Shown here piece by piece: positions 14,941 to 24,500 of a DNA stretch of 64,000 bases. Numbering within the stretch: position 1 is the stretch's first letter; every line of letters begins with the position of its first letter. This stretch comes from Clostridia bacterium. GTDB taxonomy: Bacteria > Bacillota > Clostridia > Christensenellales > Aristaeellaceae. The DNA lies in the NCBI GenBank assembly GCA_017464305.1, contig JAFUDS010000015.1, positions 1-64,000 on the forward strand, given 5' to 3'. Made by a program: the position numbers and the translations under genes. Under the pieces are notes generated by a model. It was not told the origin of the DNA, ran no database searches, and was given only the letters and a program-made list of their open reading frames with translations.

Positions 14941-15138
14941 TTACTCACCTCCAATTTCCAGCATGGTCAATTCTTCCAGCGCATCCGCCAGAAGATCATC
15001 GCGGTCACGGTTGGCCTCCGCAATGGCCTTGAACGGAGCAATCTTCGCCGCTTCCCTCTCGGCGCGTTCCCGCTCCCATTCGGCAATTTCTTCATCGGTA
15101 GGCTCATGCTCTTGGATCATCAATTCCTGCTCATCCAT
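14941..15138 (-). CDS. Small acidic coiled-coil protein, 65 aa
   Basis: Glu-rich, almost entirely helical (EIAEWERERAEREAAK). AGGAGGG precedes the ATG at 15138. Sits between the fibre and the DGR target. May be a fibre-assembly chaperone, which is inferred from position and helicity only. Confidence 0.65.
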   Translation of the reverse strand: MDEQELMIQEHEPTDEEIAEWERERAEREAAKIAPFKAIAEANRDRDDLLADALEELTMLEIGGE

Positions 15139-15152
15139 AGCTTTCCCTCCTA

Positions 15153-15743
15153 TCAGCTCCCGGACAGAGCCGCAAGCTGCGCCTCCGCCGTGGCGATCCT
15201 GTCCTCATGGTCACGAAGCGTCTGATCAAACTCCGTCAGGAGCATATTGATCATGTCGGTCACGGCCTCCAAGTCCACCGTGCGCTGCTCCATCGTCACC
15301 AGGGCAGAGGGAGACACATTGACCGTCACGCTGGACACGGCGGAGACCACCGTGATCACATCATACTCACGGACATAATCCGCAGACGATGCCGGGGCGA
15401 TCCAGTCCGGGGTATCCCCGAAGGTGGCATAGCAATACAGCACGTTGGCGGAGGAGGTCGGGTCCTGCACATACAGGCCGATTTCGTTCACGAAAAAGCC
15501 CGTGGCAAGGCCGCTATTACGGTATTGTACTTTGATTTTCGCCTGCCCTCCTTCCAGCTCCGCACCGATGAAAGAGGCGTCGCAAATCTTTTTCGACAGG
15601 GAGGTGCGCGCCCTGCAAGCAGATTCTCCCGTCACAACGCCGCTGCCAAGCTCTGCTTTGGTGAACTTCAAAGCTCCCTGGGCGGCCAGCACCTTATTCA
15701 GCACGGTCAAGCCCGCGGTGGTCAGATAGGCTTCCAATGCCAT
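15153..15743 (-). CDS. Phage tail-collar fibre protein (DUF3751-like)
   Basis: 196 aa. The N-terminus (LTTAGLTVLNKVLAAQGALKF then ELGSG) matches the DUF3751 tail-collar fibre domain, and FVNEIGLY is a typical fibre strand. The C-terminus is a short coiled coil. I used the ATG at 15743; the open frame upstream is antisense-like Arg/Pro-rich sequence. It is short for a fibre, so it may be only the baseplate attachment part, with the DGR protein as tip. Confidence 0.78.
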   Translation of the reverse strand: MALEAYLTTAGLTVLNKVLAAQGALKFTKAELGSGVVTGESACRARTSLSKKICDASFIGAELEGGQAKIKVQYRNSGLATGFFVNEIGLYVQDPTSSANVLYCYATFGDTPDWIAPASSADYVREYDVITVVSAVSSVTVNVSPSALVTMEQRTVDLEAVTDMINMLLTEFDQTLRDHEDRIATAEAQLAALSGS

Positions 15744-15765
15744 AAGTTTGGTCACATCCTTTCTT

Positions 15766-16536
15766 TTACTGTGTATTGACAGCGATCCGGGCATAGTTGC
15801 ACGGCAGGGAAGCGCCGTACAGAACGGTGTCCGTATCTTGCTGCTCACGTTGGAAATTGATCGGAATGCCGATCTTGGCGTAGCTCTCCGGCATGGAGCA
15901 TCCGGCCCGGATTTCCGTCTCCGCCTCGGAAAGCTGCTGCGTTGGATAGCGGATGGTGATCCGGGCCTGATCCGCCGCCAGGTCAGTGCCGGCAGAGGTC
16001 GGGAATCTGGCGTTTGCATCCGCCACAGTTTCCTGCCGGATCGTGACCTTCATTTTGACGCCCAGGGGCTTCGGGATGATGTATCCGGCCAGGATCAGCT
16101 CCACCATGACAGGCTCGGTATAGCCGGTTATATCCACGTCCATAGACATATCCTGATTGTCGTGGTAAACAGCATCCATTTCGTCGGCCATCGTCGCATC
16201 CCATATCTGCTGAAAATGCTCCTCTGTTCCGTCCCACTGATTTTGAATGATCTTTGCCAGGAGCACCTTGCGGAACACATCATCGGACAGCGTAGCCGGA
16301 AGGCCGGGGATGCTTACCGGCGGGAAACGGCGATCCGCACCGATATTCAGCGCCACAATATCCAACTGTTTCCCGACGGCCTCATGCACATAAAAATCCC
16401 TGGGCATATCCTTCGCCACCATGTGAGCGGCGTCGATATACTCAAGGACCTTGGCAAGATGGCTCATGTACTTCTCGGCTGTTTTGTGCTGCGATTCAAT
16501 CCCGTCAAGGTATTCCTGAATATCCTGCTCGGCCAT
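15766..16536 (-). CDS. Baseplate protein (DUF2612-like)
   Basis: 256 aa from the ATG at 16536, which has GGGAGGTG six bases upstream. A central AKIIQNQWDGTEEHFQQIW segment fits the DUF2612 family, which sits after baseplate J in Gram-positive myoviruses and plays the role of Mu gp48 or phage P2 I (wedge). The last third is beta-rich. Confidence 0.7.
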   Translation of the reverse strand: MAEQDIQEYLDGIESQHKTAEKYMSHLAKVLEYIDAAHMVAKDMPRDFYVHEAVGKQLDIVALNIGADRRFPPVSIPGLPATLSDDVFRKVLLAKIIQNQWDGTEEHFQQIWDATMADEMDAVYHDNQDMSMDVDITGYTEPVMVELILAGYIIPKPLGVKMKVTIRQETVADANARFPTSAGTDLAADQARITIRYPTQQLSEAETEIRAGCSMPESYAKIGIPINFQREQQDTDTVLYGASLPCNYARIAVNTQ

Positions 16537-16550
16537 GCTCAGCACCTCCC

Positions 16551-17750
16551 TTAATTGGCGATAACCACGGAGATCAACGGCTCGCGGCCCCTGGCAACCT
16601 CATCGAAGTCAATCACCACATCAGATGTGCTGAGATCGTCCCCGTTCCTGGCTGCCAGCACCTCGGTGATGGAGAAGGTGGGCGTCCGGGCATCCACATT
16701 GATAGACTGCGCGACCATCCAAATGATCGAAGTGGTCAGGTCGGTGCCGATGCTGAATGTATCCAGATATTCGATGATCGCAGCCTTGATCTCATCCGGC
16801 GTACTGGTTTTGTATCCTGCGCGGCGGGTGATGGTGATCTGCATTGCCACATCCACATAGGACAGGCGGGAGAACAGGATGGTGTTGTCCTGGCCGGAGG
16901 CATCGGTGACATGCACCTCTTTTCTTCCGGCGCTGCCGACAGGGCCGCCATATGTGCCGACGCCATCGCCTTTGCGCAGGAAGATCACTTCGCCGATCTC
17001 GGCCTCCTCGCCACCCTCGACCACACAGCAGATGGAATGGCCGGGGATACCGTTGGCATCCACCGCGTTTGTATCATTCTCATAGACCTCCCGGCGGCTC
17101 ACCCCGGAAATGGCGCTCAGGCCAGCCCGGAGGCCGTCCTTCATGCTCTGCGAGGGCAGGGCAACAGAATCAGCCTGCCGCGCCCGCAGCTCACTATCCG
17201 TTTCGGTGACGGTGCCGGTGGCCGCGCTGCCCTCATTTGTGACACTCTCCCAACCGGCGACAGGCGTCATAATATGGGTAACGGTGCCGGGGGCGGCCTG
17301 GATCAATCCGGCATCCCGGCAATACGCCTCCACCTGGACGGTGCCGGTATCCCCGATGATCGTCACCTCCGGCAAATCCCAAATATTGCCGTTGGTATCC
17401 GACACAAAGCCATTGTTGATCGTAGTATTCGGCTCCCCGCTCAGGGTCAGAACGACCATGCTCTTTGTGGCCTGCTTCCGGGCGATACCATTGATCGCCA
17501 CGATATAATCAAGCCCCGTACCAATGGCGGTGACGGGGCTTCTGGCATCATAGACCAGCTCGCAGGTCTGATAGGTATCGTAGATTTTCTCGGCGATCTT
17601 GCTCAGAAATTCGTAATCCTGGGAATCGCTCCCCAGGTACGCGCCGGAGCCGTAGATGGTCTGAAAATCATCGATGAAGGATTCCAAAATCTCGTTGTAG
17701 GTCGGGTAATGGTATCCCGATTCATCGATATACGGCTTGAAGTAGCTCAT
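16551..17750 (-). CDS. Baseplate J family protein (XkdT/gp47-like)
   Basis: 399 aa. Typical order: N-terminal helical arm with YGSGAYLGSDSQDYEFL, a beta domain with PGTVTHI, the TDSELRARQADSVALPSQSMKDGLRAGLS-type helix region and C-terminal domains with a YLD helix. This is the wedge component that bridges hub and fibres in contractile tails. Overlaps the next upstream gene by 4 bases. Confidence 0.88.
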   Translation of the reverse strand: MSYFKPYIDESGYHYPTYNEILESFIDDFQTIYGSGAYLGSDSQDYEFLSKIAEKIYDTYQTCELVYDARSPVTAIGTGLDYIVAINGIARKQATKSMVVLTLSGEPNTTINNGFVSDTNGNIWDLPEVTIIGDTGTVQVEAYCRDAGLIQAAPGTVTHIMTPVAGWESVTNEGSAATGTVTETDSELRARQADSVALPSQSMKDGLRAGLSAISGVSRREVYENDTNAVDANGIPGHSICCVVEGGEEAEIGEVIFLRKGDGVGTYGGPVGSAGRKEVHVTDASGQDNTILFSRLSYVDVAMQITITRRAGYKTSTPDEIKAAIIEYLDTFSIGTDLTTSIIWMVAQSINVDARTPTFSITEVLAARNGDDLSTSDVVIDFDEVARGREPLISVVIAN

Positions 17751-18127
17751 AGGTTCACCTCCGCATACGTTTCTCCATAAACGGTATTGACTGTGCAGGA
17801 AAAGCTATAATGGCGCCCATCATAGGAGGATTCCACCTTGGAAACGCTGTTGACGCCCACGGTATCCATGATCCGCTGAATGATCATCAGGTCAATGGCA
17901 TCCTTATTGGCGCCGGTGGCCGGGACGCCCAGCACATCGGGATAATAGGGGATCGCCGTCGGGTCGCCCTCCCACCACTCGCCATAAATGGCAGCGAGGC
18001 GGGTCTGAAGCACCTGGCGCATGGCATCCAGGCCAAAGAGAAAATCATCATCCCCATGGCCGAAGCAATAATCCCCCTTAGCATCCCGTTTTCTGTATTT
18101 GAGCTGCGTGGTATATTGCGCCCGCAT
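17747..18127 (-). CDS. Baseplate wedge protein (gp25/XkdS-like)
   Basis: 126 aa. DAMRQVLQTRLAAIYGEWWEGDPTAIPYYPDVLG is the type of helix-loop found in DUF2634/gp25-like proteins (RLxxxxGE), given here in full form across residues 34-66. Located, as usual, directly upstream of baseplate J and with overlapping stop and start. It nucleates sheath polymerisation on the baseplate. Confidence 0.7.
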   Translation of the reverse strand: MRAQYTTQLKYRKRDAKGDYCFGHGDDDFLFGLDAMRQVLQTRLAAIYGEWWEGDPTAIPYYPDVLGVPATGANKDAIDLMIIQRIMDTVGVNSVSKVESSYDGRHYSFSCTVNTVYGETYAEVNL

Positions 18128-18128
18128 A

Positions 18129-19028
18129 TCAATTCACCCCCGAAGTCGTGCCGCCGCCATCCGGCGCGGTGTGCGTATGGGACAGGTAGGGGCTGCCGTT
18201 GATCCTGAGCGTCCCATTCAAATCAATGGTCGATCCTGCGACCGTGGTCGCCGCGGCGGATTTCATGGTCAGCGGGCCGGTGGCGTCCAGGGTCATAGCG
18301 GCGGTAGATTTCAGATCAAGAGTGGTCAGGGCCTCTATCTTGATGGACAGGAGGGAGGAGATGGTGATGTCCTGCAAAGCCTGAATATCGATCTTTTCAA
18401 CGGTTTCAATTTTCAGGTTTTTGCATTTGATCTGAATATCCTCATCCTCAAACTTGATATACACATTCTCGTTTTTGCCCTGGATTATCACCTGGCCGTA
18501 ATTGCTGATGCCGCCGGTGGCAGAACACACGATCACATTGTTTTTCTTGATCCAGAAGTACGCCTTGTTTTTTACGTTCTGGACCCGGATACCCTCCTCT
18601 TTCAGCGGGGAATCCGGCTTCCGTGTTTGGCTCCACGGGGCAAGGATCGCAAACCCATCGGACAGGTCATGCCGCCGGTTGTCCATCTGAGACTGCTCCC
18701 CGCCGGACTGCCACCAGCCATCAATGCACAAATCCGAAAAGATCACCAGGCACTCATCATCCTTTTGGGGATAGAGGCACAGCATATAATCCTTCGTTCT
18801 CGGCATCACAATAGGCACATCCGGCAGAACGGGGATGCTCATTTCCTGCTCCGATCCATTGACGCTCACCTTTTCACGGATCGCACATTGCACGGTGCAT
18901 GTTCCCTTGTCCGGGTCATAGGACTGGATGATACCGGGGATCGCGCACCTTATATCCGCTTCCAGCGATCCCAAGGTATATTTGATCGCGCTTCCTACGC
19001 TGCCGGTTCTCTCATCAACTCCACGCAC
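18129..19028 (-). CDS. Membrane-puncturing spike (Gp138-like)
   Basis: 299 aa. I prefer the GTG at 19028, preceded by GGAGGTGATCCT, over the ATG at 19058. Residues about 30-130 form the OB-fold, then a regular beta-helix (repeats such as VEKIDIQALQDITISS) and a tip with HTHTAP. His-x-His at the apex of such spikes commonly binds iron. It is the central needle of the contractile tail. Confidence 0.82.
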   Translation of the reverse strand: MRGVDERTGSVGSAIKYTLGSLEADIRCAIPGIIQSYDPDKGTCTVQCAIREKVSVNGSEQEMSIPVLPDVPIVMPRTKDYMLCLYPQKDDECLVIFSDLCIDGWWQSGGEQSQMDNRRHDLSDGFAILAPWSQTRKPDSPLKEEGIRVQNVKNKAYFWIKKNNVIVCSATGGISNYGQVIIQGKNENVYIKFEDEDIQIKCKNLKIETVEKIDIQALQDITISSLLSIKIEALTTLDLKSTAAMTLDATGPLTMKSAAATTVAGSTIDLNGTLRINGSPYLSHTHTAPDGGGTTSGVN

Positions 19029-19032
19029 AGGA

Positions 19033-19959
19033 TCACCTCCAAGGATTCGTCGCGCCATCGGTCAGGCCATCCGGCTTGGCGCCGGACTGTGTGATGGCCT
19101 CAAAAGTGCAATACCAGGAATCGCCCCGCGTATCCCCTTCATAGATCAGCTTGACGATCCGATAGATACCGGCGGAGCTAACCGCCGTATAGGATGCGTC
19201 GCCCTGGCTTATCATCTGTCCCGTGACCAGGCTGGCCCCTATATGGATCAGGGTGTTCAGCTTGATTGACGGATTGATCAGGCACTGGCCGGAAACGCCG
19301 TCGTCGGTCTGATTGGGTGCGCCGATCAGGCCGGTGGCGGGATTCAGCTCAACCGCCGTCCCCGGGCCATAATCCCCGGCTCCGACGATATGGAGCTTGC
19401 CATCCTCCACATACATCTGAGCCTCGCTCTCCTCGGCAATATCGGAAACATAATCGGCGGCCATCCCGAAAAGCACCTTGCCGCGGGGAAGGCCGCCGCC
19501 ATAAATCGTTTGGGAAATGAAGCCGGTGGAAATATTCCCCTCGGTACACGCAGCGAGGACCGTTCCATTATTCGCCCCCGATCCAAGGGACTGAGACACA
19601 AAGGCAGAATTGAGGAAGGTATCCCCATCCTGGCATACCAGGGTGAGGAGGCGATCCACGCCCTCCTCCAATGTGACCAGCGGCTGCACCACCTCGCCCG
19701 TGAAGATCATGCCATAATTGCCGTTCTCATACCCGGCCTCGATGGTGCATATATCCCCAGGCTTTACCATGGCAACGGAGGCTTTCGCCAGGTTGTAAAT
19801 GGACACCTGAGAAAAATTCGGCTCCTCATTCATTGCCTTTTCCACATAAAAAGTACACCGAAGATTGGACACATCAAATCCCCGGCCCGTTTTCGGGTTT
19901 CCGACGATCACCCGATATTTGCGCATATATTGGCGGTAGCCAGAAATGGGATAGCTCAT
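19033..19959 (-). CDS. Baseplate hub protein (gp27/XkdQ-type)
   Basis: 308 aa. Beta-rich with strands such as DICTIEAGYENGNYGMIFTGEV, the hub pattern seen in phage late control D/gp44-like proteins. It stands between the plug-like gene and the spike, with which it forms the hub. Start at 19959 overlaps the upstream stop. Confidence 0.75.
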   Translation of the reverse strand: MSYPISGYRQYMRKYRVIVGNPKTGRGFDVSNLRCTFYVEKAMNEEPNFSQVSIYNLAKASVAMVKPGDICTIEAGYENGNYGMIFTGEVVQPLVTLEEGVDRLLTLVCQDGDTFLNSAFVSQSLGSGANNGTVLAACTEGNISTGFISQTIYGGGLPRGKVLFGMAADYVSDIAEESEAQMYVEDGKLHIVGAGDYGPGTAVELNPATGLIGAPNQTDDGVSGQCLINPSIKLNTLIHIGASLVTGQMISQGDASYTAVSSAGIYRIVKLIYEGDTRGDSWYCTFEAITQSGAKPDGLTDGATNPWR

Positions 19960-20306
19960 TCTATATCACCACTTCCCCACAGAAGGATGAAGTCCGTCCC
20001 CAGGTCAAACATTCCGGGGATGTTCCCGGCTGTTTTATCGGTAACATTGAGGATGATTGCGCTGCCGATCCCCAAATGCTGGAATTGGCGCATCATATCG
20101 GCGGCGGGGAACTCTCCCGTGACCAGCGGCACATTGCTGATCATCATTTTCCCGGTATTCCCATCGGAAATATCCATGTGCCAAAATGCACCCTCAGTGT
20201 TATACCGAAGGTGCATGATCAGGGGGATATTTTTCTCGTTGGCTTCCACCGTGATATGAAATTCCTGATCCGGGGTATTATCCAGCGGTATCTCATGCCA
20301 GGACAC
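19956..20306 (-). CDS. Baseplate plug-like protein (DUF6983-type)
   Basis: 116 aa, GTG start at 20306 with GGAGGTGATCGC. All-beta with a C-terminal DLGTDFILLWG motif typical of the small plug protein found beside the hub in simple contractile tails such as that of cyanophage Pam3. Family named from memory of the pattern. Confidence 0.62.
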   Translation of the reverse strand: MSWHEIPLDNTPDQEFHITVEANEKNIPLIMHLRYNTEGAFWHMDISDGNTGKMMISNVPLVTGEFPAADMMRQFQHLGIGSAIILNVTDKTAGNIPGMFDLGTDFILLWGSGDIE

Positions 20307-20321
20307 GCGATCACCTCCCCA

Positions 20322-20981
20322 TTATTTGCCGGTCAACAGCGACCCCAGCTTGCTCAGCGTCCCGCCGGAAACAGAGGACGTGGATTTTGTGGTCTGCTGC
20401 GTGGAGCTGCCCTTGAATATCTGATAAAGGACGGATTGCTGTGTGCCGCCGCTCGTTCCCTGCGAGGTGCCCCCGCCGGTGGTGGTCTGCGGCTTGGTCT
20501 GCGTGGTCGTGGTCTGCTGCGTTCCCACCCCCTGGGTGGTCTGCTGCTGGCTGCCCGTGACCAACTGCTGGACCTTCACCGTGGCGACACTCACAATCTC
20601 GATCTGCTGAAAATACACCTGGGCTTTCAGCCCGTGCATGGTTTCATAGTTGTCCGGGGCGGAAATGCTGGTGATCAGCATATCGGTGTAGGTATCCAGG
20701 CGGGTGATCACGGTCAACGGCTCTTTTCTCAGCATGATCGCTTTGAGCTGCTGGAAGGCATTGACGCTGTGATCCGCCCCCACGCCCTGCATGGCGTCCG
20801 ACATACCGATTTCGATTGATACCTCGCTTGGATTTGTAAAGGCATGGTCACTCACAGAGGAGCCGGTCTGAACCGGGTGCTGCGTCGCGGTGACGCTCAA
20901 ATTATGTTCCGTACTGAATACGGCATCGAAGATAAACCGCCCAAAGGAAGGGCTGTCTATCATGGTCTGCGTGACGGCCAT
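20322..20981 (-). CDS. Dit-like/LysM-type tail protein with low-complexity C-terminus
   Basis: 219 aa. Residues 1-135 are a beta domain of the Dit-like kind (FDAVFSTEHNLSVTATQHP). Residues 136-200 are a Gln/Thr/Ser/Gly linker, and the end is a short GTLSKLGSLLTGK tail. It lies between the tape measure and the hub, as tube-initiator genes do. The moron at 21060 splits it from the tape measure. Confidence 0.7.
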   Translation of the reverse strand: MAVTQTMIDSPSFGRFIFDAVFSTEHNLSVTATQHPVQTGSSVSDHAFTNPSEVSIEIGMSDAMQGVGADHSVNAFQQLKAIMLRKEPLTVITRLDTYTDMLITSISAPDNYETMHGLKAQVYFQQIEIVSVATVKVQQLVTGSQQQTTQGVGTQQTTTTQTKPQTTTGGGTSQGTSGGTQQSVLYQIFKGSSTQQTTKSTSSVSGGTLSKLGSLLTGK

Positions 20982-21011
20982 CTTTCCGCCTCCCTTCTGG
21001 ATGGATGCACG

Positions 21012-21042
21012 AAAAAAGCGCCTGCCCGGATGGGCGGCGCTT
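21012..21042 (-). terminator. Terminator after the membrane-protein moron
   Basis: On the - strand AGCGCC-G-CCC / GGG-C-A-GGCGCT pairs around ATCC and is followed by TTTTTT. It lies inside the late operon, directly after the gene at 21060, so it marks that gene as a separate transcription unit. Confidence 0.8.
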
Positions 21043-21059
21043 CTGGTGACACGATGGGC

Positions 21060-21479
21060 TTAATCCATCTTGATATACTTGGCATATTTCTTGAACTCGG
21101 AAGAATTTAGCTTGACAGCCTTGGTTTCCGTCCTCCCAGACTTATACCTAATAATCAGGGTGACGGTGGTATTCTTCTTTGCGCCGGCAGCACCGGCGAC
21201 CATTCCCAGCGGCCCAAGCAACGCGCCGCCCACGGCGCCCCTGCCGATTGCGGAGCCGGTTTTCGTCCGGCTCTCCTGTCCGGCAATCATCACAGAATCA
21301 ACTTGGTTTCCTGCCTTCATCCTTCGCCTAAGATTCAGGATCAGGGCGAAGGATGAAGCGAACAGCACAGCAGAGATATATCCCAGCTCCCGCATATCAT
21401 CCCCGGTAAAGCCTAAAACCATCCCCAGGACGGCGACCAGGCAAAGGATGAAGCAAACGATCATTCCAAGAACTTTCAC
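21060..21479 (-). CDS. Moron-like membrane protein with glycine zipper
   Basis: 139 aa, GTG start at 21479 after AAAAGGGGG (9-nt spacing). Two membrane helices (about residues 3-25 and 34-53), then a Gly-rich zipper (AIGRGAVGGALLGPLGMVAGAAGA) of 24 residues at about 84-107 and a basic C-terminal beta segment. It is inserted between tape measure and Dit-like genes, with an inverted repeat in front and a terminator behind. Possible superinfection exclusion or lysogenic conversion protein; not recognised. Confidence 0.7.
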   Translation of the reverse strand: MKVLGMIVCFILCLVAVLGMVLGFTGDDMRELGYISAVLFASSFALILNLRRRMKAGNQVDSVMIAGQESRTKTGSAIGRGAVGGALLGPLGMVAGAAGAKKNTTVTLIIRYKSGRTETKAVKLNSSEFKKYAKYIKMD

Positions 21480-21525
21480 GGGTATATACCCCCTTTTAAG
21501 ACTTTCAAAAGAAAGTATATACCCG
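21479..21525 (-). promoter_or_regulatory. Inverted repeat at the moron start
   Basis: Perfect 11-bp arms (CGGGTATATAC at 21479-21489 and its complement at 21515-21525) with a second small inverted repeat CTTTC/GAAAG (21502-21515) inside. The ribosome binding site lies between the arms and the GTG start touches the inner arm. It may be an operator, a structured leader, or both. Confidence 0.55.
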
Positions 21526-21534
21526 TTTCCAGGA

Positions 21535-24500
21535 TCACGCAAGTATTGATCTGAGATTTCTGACCAGGAGCTTTTCCTGATTTTTCGCCACGTTGCGGGC
21601 GGTGCTCTGCGGATCATTGCCATAGACATTGATCGTAGCCGGGGCCATGACCTGATTGTTATTGGTCACGTTCTGGCTGTTGGAGCTGTTGTTGTTCACA
21701 TAATTCGGCGTCACGTTGCGCTCGGCGCTGCCGCCCAGCATCCGGGACGCCTCCTCATGGGAGCTGACCGTCAAGCCCAGATCGGCAGCAGCGGCACGGA
21801 GGAGGGCTTTTGCCCGTTTGGGATCAGGCCCTTCCACGGGGATCATGTATTCCTTGCCGGTATCGCCCACGGTGACTTGCTGCTCGGTGTACTCCACGCC
21901 GCCGCGACCATACTTCTTTTCGGTGGTGGTCTTGGTTGTGTTCACGTTCACATTCACCGATTTGGGGATGCTGCTCAGGCTGCTCTTGATAGAGGACACG
22001 GCAGAGGATACATTGCTGGCCGCCCGGCTCATGGCGCTCTGGATGCTACTCGCCACGCTGTTGAAGGTGGAGGCCACGGAGGAGGGGAGGCTGCGGATCG
22101 CGCTCACAATCCCGCTCGCCATCCGCTTGGCCGCCGTCACCACAGCATTGAAAGAGGACACGATGGTATTCTTTGCCTTGGTCACGTTCAGCCCAAGGTT
22201 GGTGCAGATCGTGGCAAAGGTATTATCAGCGGCAAGGCCAGCCTGAACCATCAGCCCCATGCTGGTGACCGTATCGGTCTGCATGGTGGAGAATAGCGTA
22301 GTAATGGTGGCGGTATGCGTCCCGGCATTGGTCGCCAGGGTTTCCCACGCGGCAGACACCGAATCCCGCAGGGTCGTGAATCCCATGGAGATATTGGTGA
22401 TCAGCGTGGTTAAGGTGGTCTGGACATTGGTTGCGAAGGTGGACACCTGCGTATCGGTGCCGGTGAATCCGGCGACCAGGAGGCCGAGGTCGGTTGTTGC
22501 CTGGGTCTTGAAATCAGTGATGGTCTGCTTCATTTCCTCAAACGCAGTCGTGACACCTTCTTTCAAGGTGTCAATGGCCGTTTGGCTCTGCGTCTGCATG
22601 TTCTCGAAAACAGCGGCGACCTCGGTATCGGCACCCTCGAAGGAGGACACCAATTCGTTCTTTGCATCCTCTCCGGCAGCCCCGGCCTTTTCCTTGGCAT
22701 CGGAAGCGGCTTTCTCGTCCTCGCCGCCCCAGCCGAACAGCTTTCCGAGCCAGCCGGTCACGCTATCCCATACAGATTTTGCGCCCTCCCAAATGGTGCT
22801 GAATACGCCTTTGAGCTTTTCGGTGACGGATGCGGTCTTTCCATCCGCGCCTTGGCTGAATCCCTCCATGACATTCTCGCCGGCTTCTTTTGCCAGCGTG
22901 GAGGGGGAATGAATCCCGAAGAAGCTCAGAACGCCATCCCACACGGAGGAGAAAAAGCCCTTGACGGTTTCCATCACCGAATCCACTTTTTCGGACAGGC
23001 CATCGGTCAGGCCGCTCCAAATATTGGATGCAATATCCTTAAAGAAATTGATGATGGTTTCCAGGTTGAAGGCTTCTTTGATCTTGCCCCACACATTGGT
23101 TTCAAACCAAGTCTTGACGCTCTCAAAGCCGGTTTTCAGGCCATTCCATATATTCGTCGCCACATTGGAGAAGGTTTCCAGGGCCGAATCAAACACACCC
23201 ACAATCGGGTCCCATACATTCGTCGTGAACCACGTTGCCACATCGGAAAAAGCGGAAGTGATCCCCGTCCAAATGTCATTGCCTATGTTGGTGAAGGTAG
23301 ACAGGGCCGTGTCAAACGCCCCGGTGATATTTCCCCATACCTCGGAGAAGAATCCCGTCACATTCGACCAGGCGGTTTCGACAGCTCCCCACGCATCCGT
23401 GAACCATTGGCCCACATCCGTGACCAGCGAACTGAAAGCGGACGTTATATCCGCCCACACACCCTCAAAGAAGGTTTTTACTCCGGCCCACGCAGTTTCA
23501 ACCGCGCTCCATGCGTCCGTGAACCAGCTCGTCACATCGGAGATCACGGTGGAGAACGCGGTCACTATGCTATTATAGGCATCGGTGAAGAATTGACTTA
23601 CCCCAGCCCAGGCGGTCTCTACCGCACCCCAAGCCTCGGTAAACCAACTTGTCACATCCGTAACCAAGGTATTGAAGGCGGAAACAATACTATTCCAGGC
23701 CTCAGTAAAGAAAGAGCCCACGTTGGCCCATGCGGTTTCCACAGCTCCCCATGCTTCGGTAAACCAACTTGTAATATCGGCTACCAAGGAGCTGAACGCG
23801 CTAACAATATCGTTCCACCTGTCAACAAAGAACTGCTTGAAATTCGACCAGGCGGTTTCTATTGCAGCCCAGGCATCCGTAAACCACGCCCCAACATCGG
23901 TTACAAGGGTGTTGAAAGCATCCACGACGGATTGCCAGGCATCAGAGAAGAATTGCGACACGCCCGCCCAAGCCGTTTCCACGGCGGACCAGGCATCAGT
24001 AAACCATTGCCGAATATCTGCAACCGCTGTACTGAAAGCCTGTACGATGTCATTCCACCTATCGGTAAAGAATTGCTTTACGCTGGCCCAAGCCGTCTCC
24101 ACCGCCGCCCAGGCGTCGGTGAACCACTGTCCTATATCGGCGACGGCTGTGCTGAAAGCATCGGTAATATCCTTCCATTTGTCGGAGAAAAACTGCTTTA
24201 CTCCGGCCCATGCGGTCTTTACTGCCTCCCATGCGTCAGTAAACCATTGACCAACATCTGAAACAACGGTGGAAAAGGCCTCGCATATTCCTTTCCAGAT
24301 TCCTTCAAAGAACGCGACAACAGAGGACCAGGCCGTAACAATGGCCTGTTTCGCAATAGCGAACTTTGCGGCAAACCACAGGCCAACAGCAGCGAAGGCA
24401 TTTTTGATACCCGTCCATATTTCCGTGAAGAATCCCACCACGGAGGCCCAGGCATCCTCGATCCCCTGTTTGGCAGCCTCGAATTTCTCAGAAAACCACT

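Noticed and set aside
22582-24261. 559-codon open frame on the + strand opposite the tape measure
   Set aside because: Antisense shadow of the repetitive gene: no start signal, improbable composition, and the - strand product is a certain tape measure.
23380-24330. Regular 120-bp repeats as a CRISPR array
   Set aside because: The repeats are coding, contiguous and lack short identical repeats with unique spacers. No CRISPR array was seen in the window.
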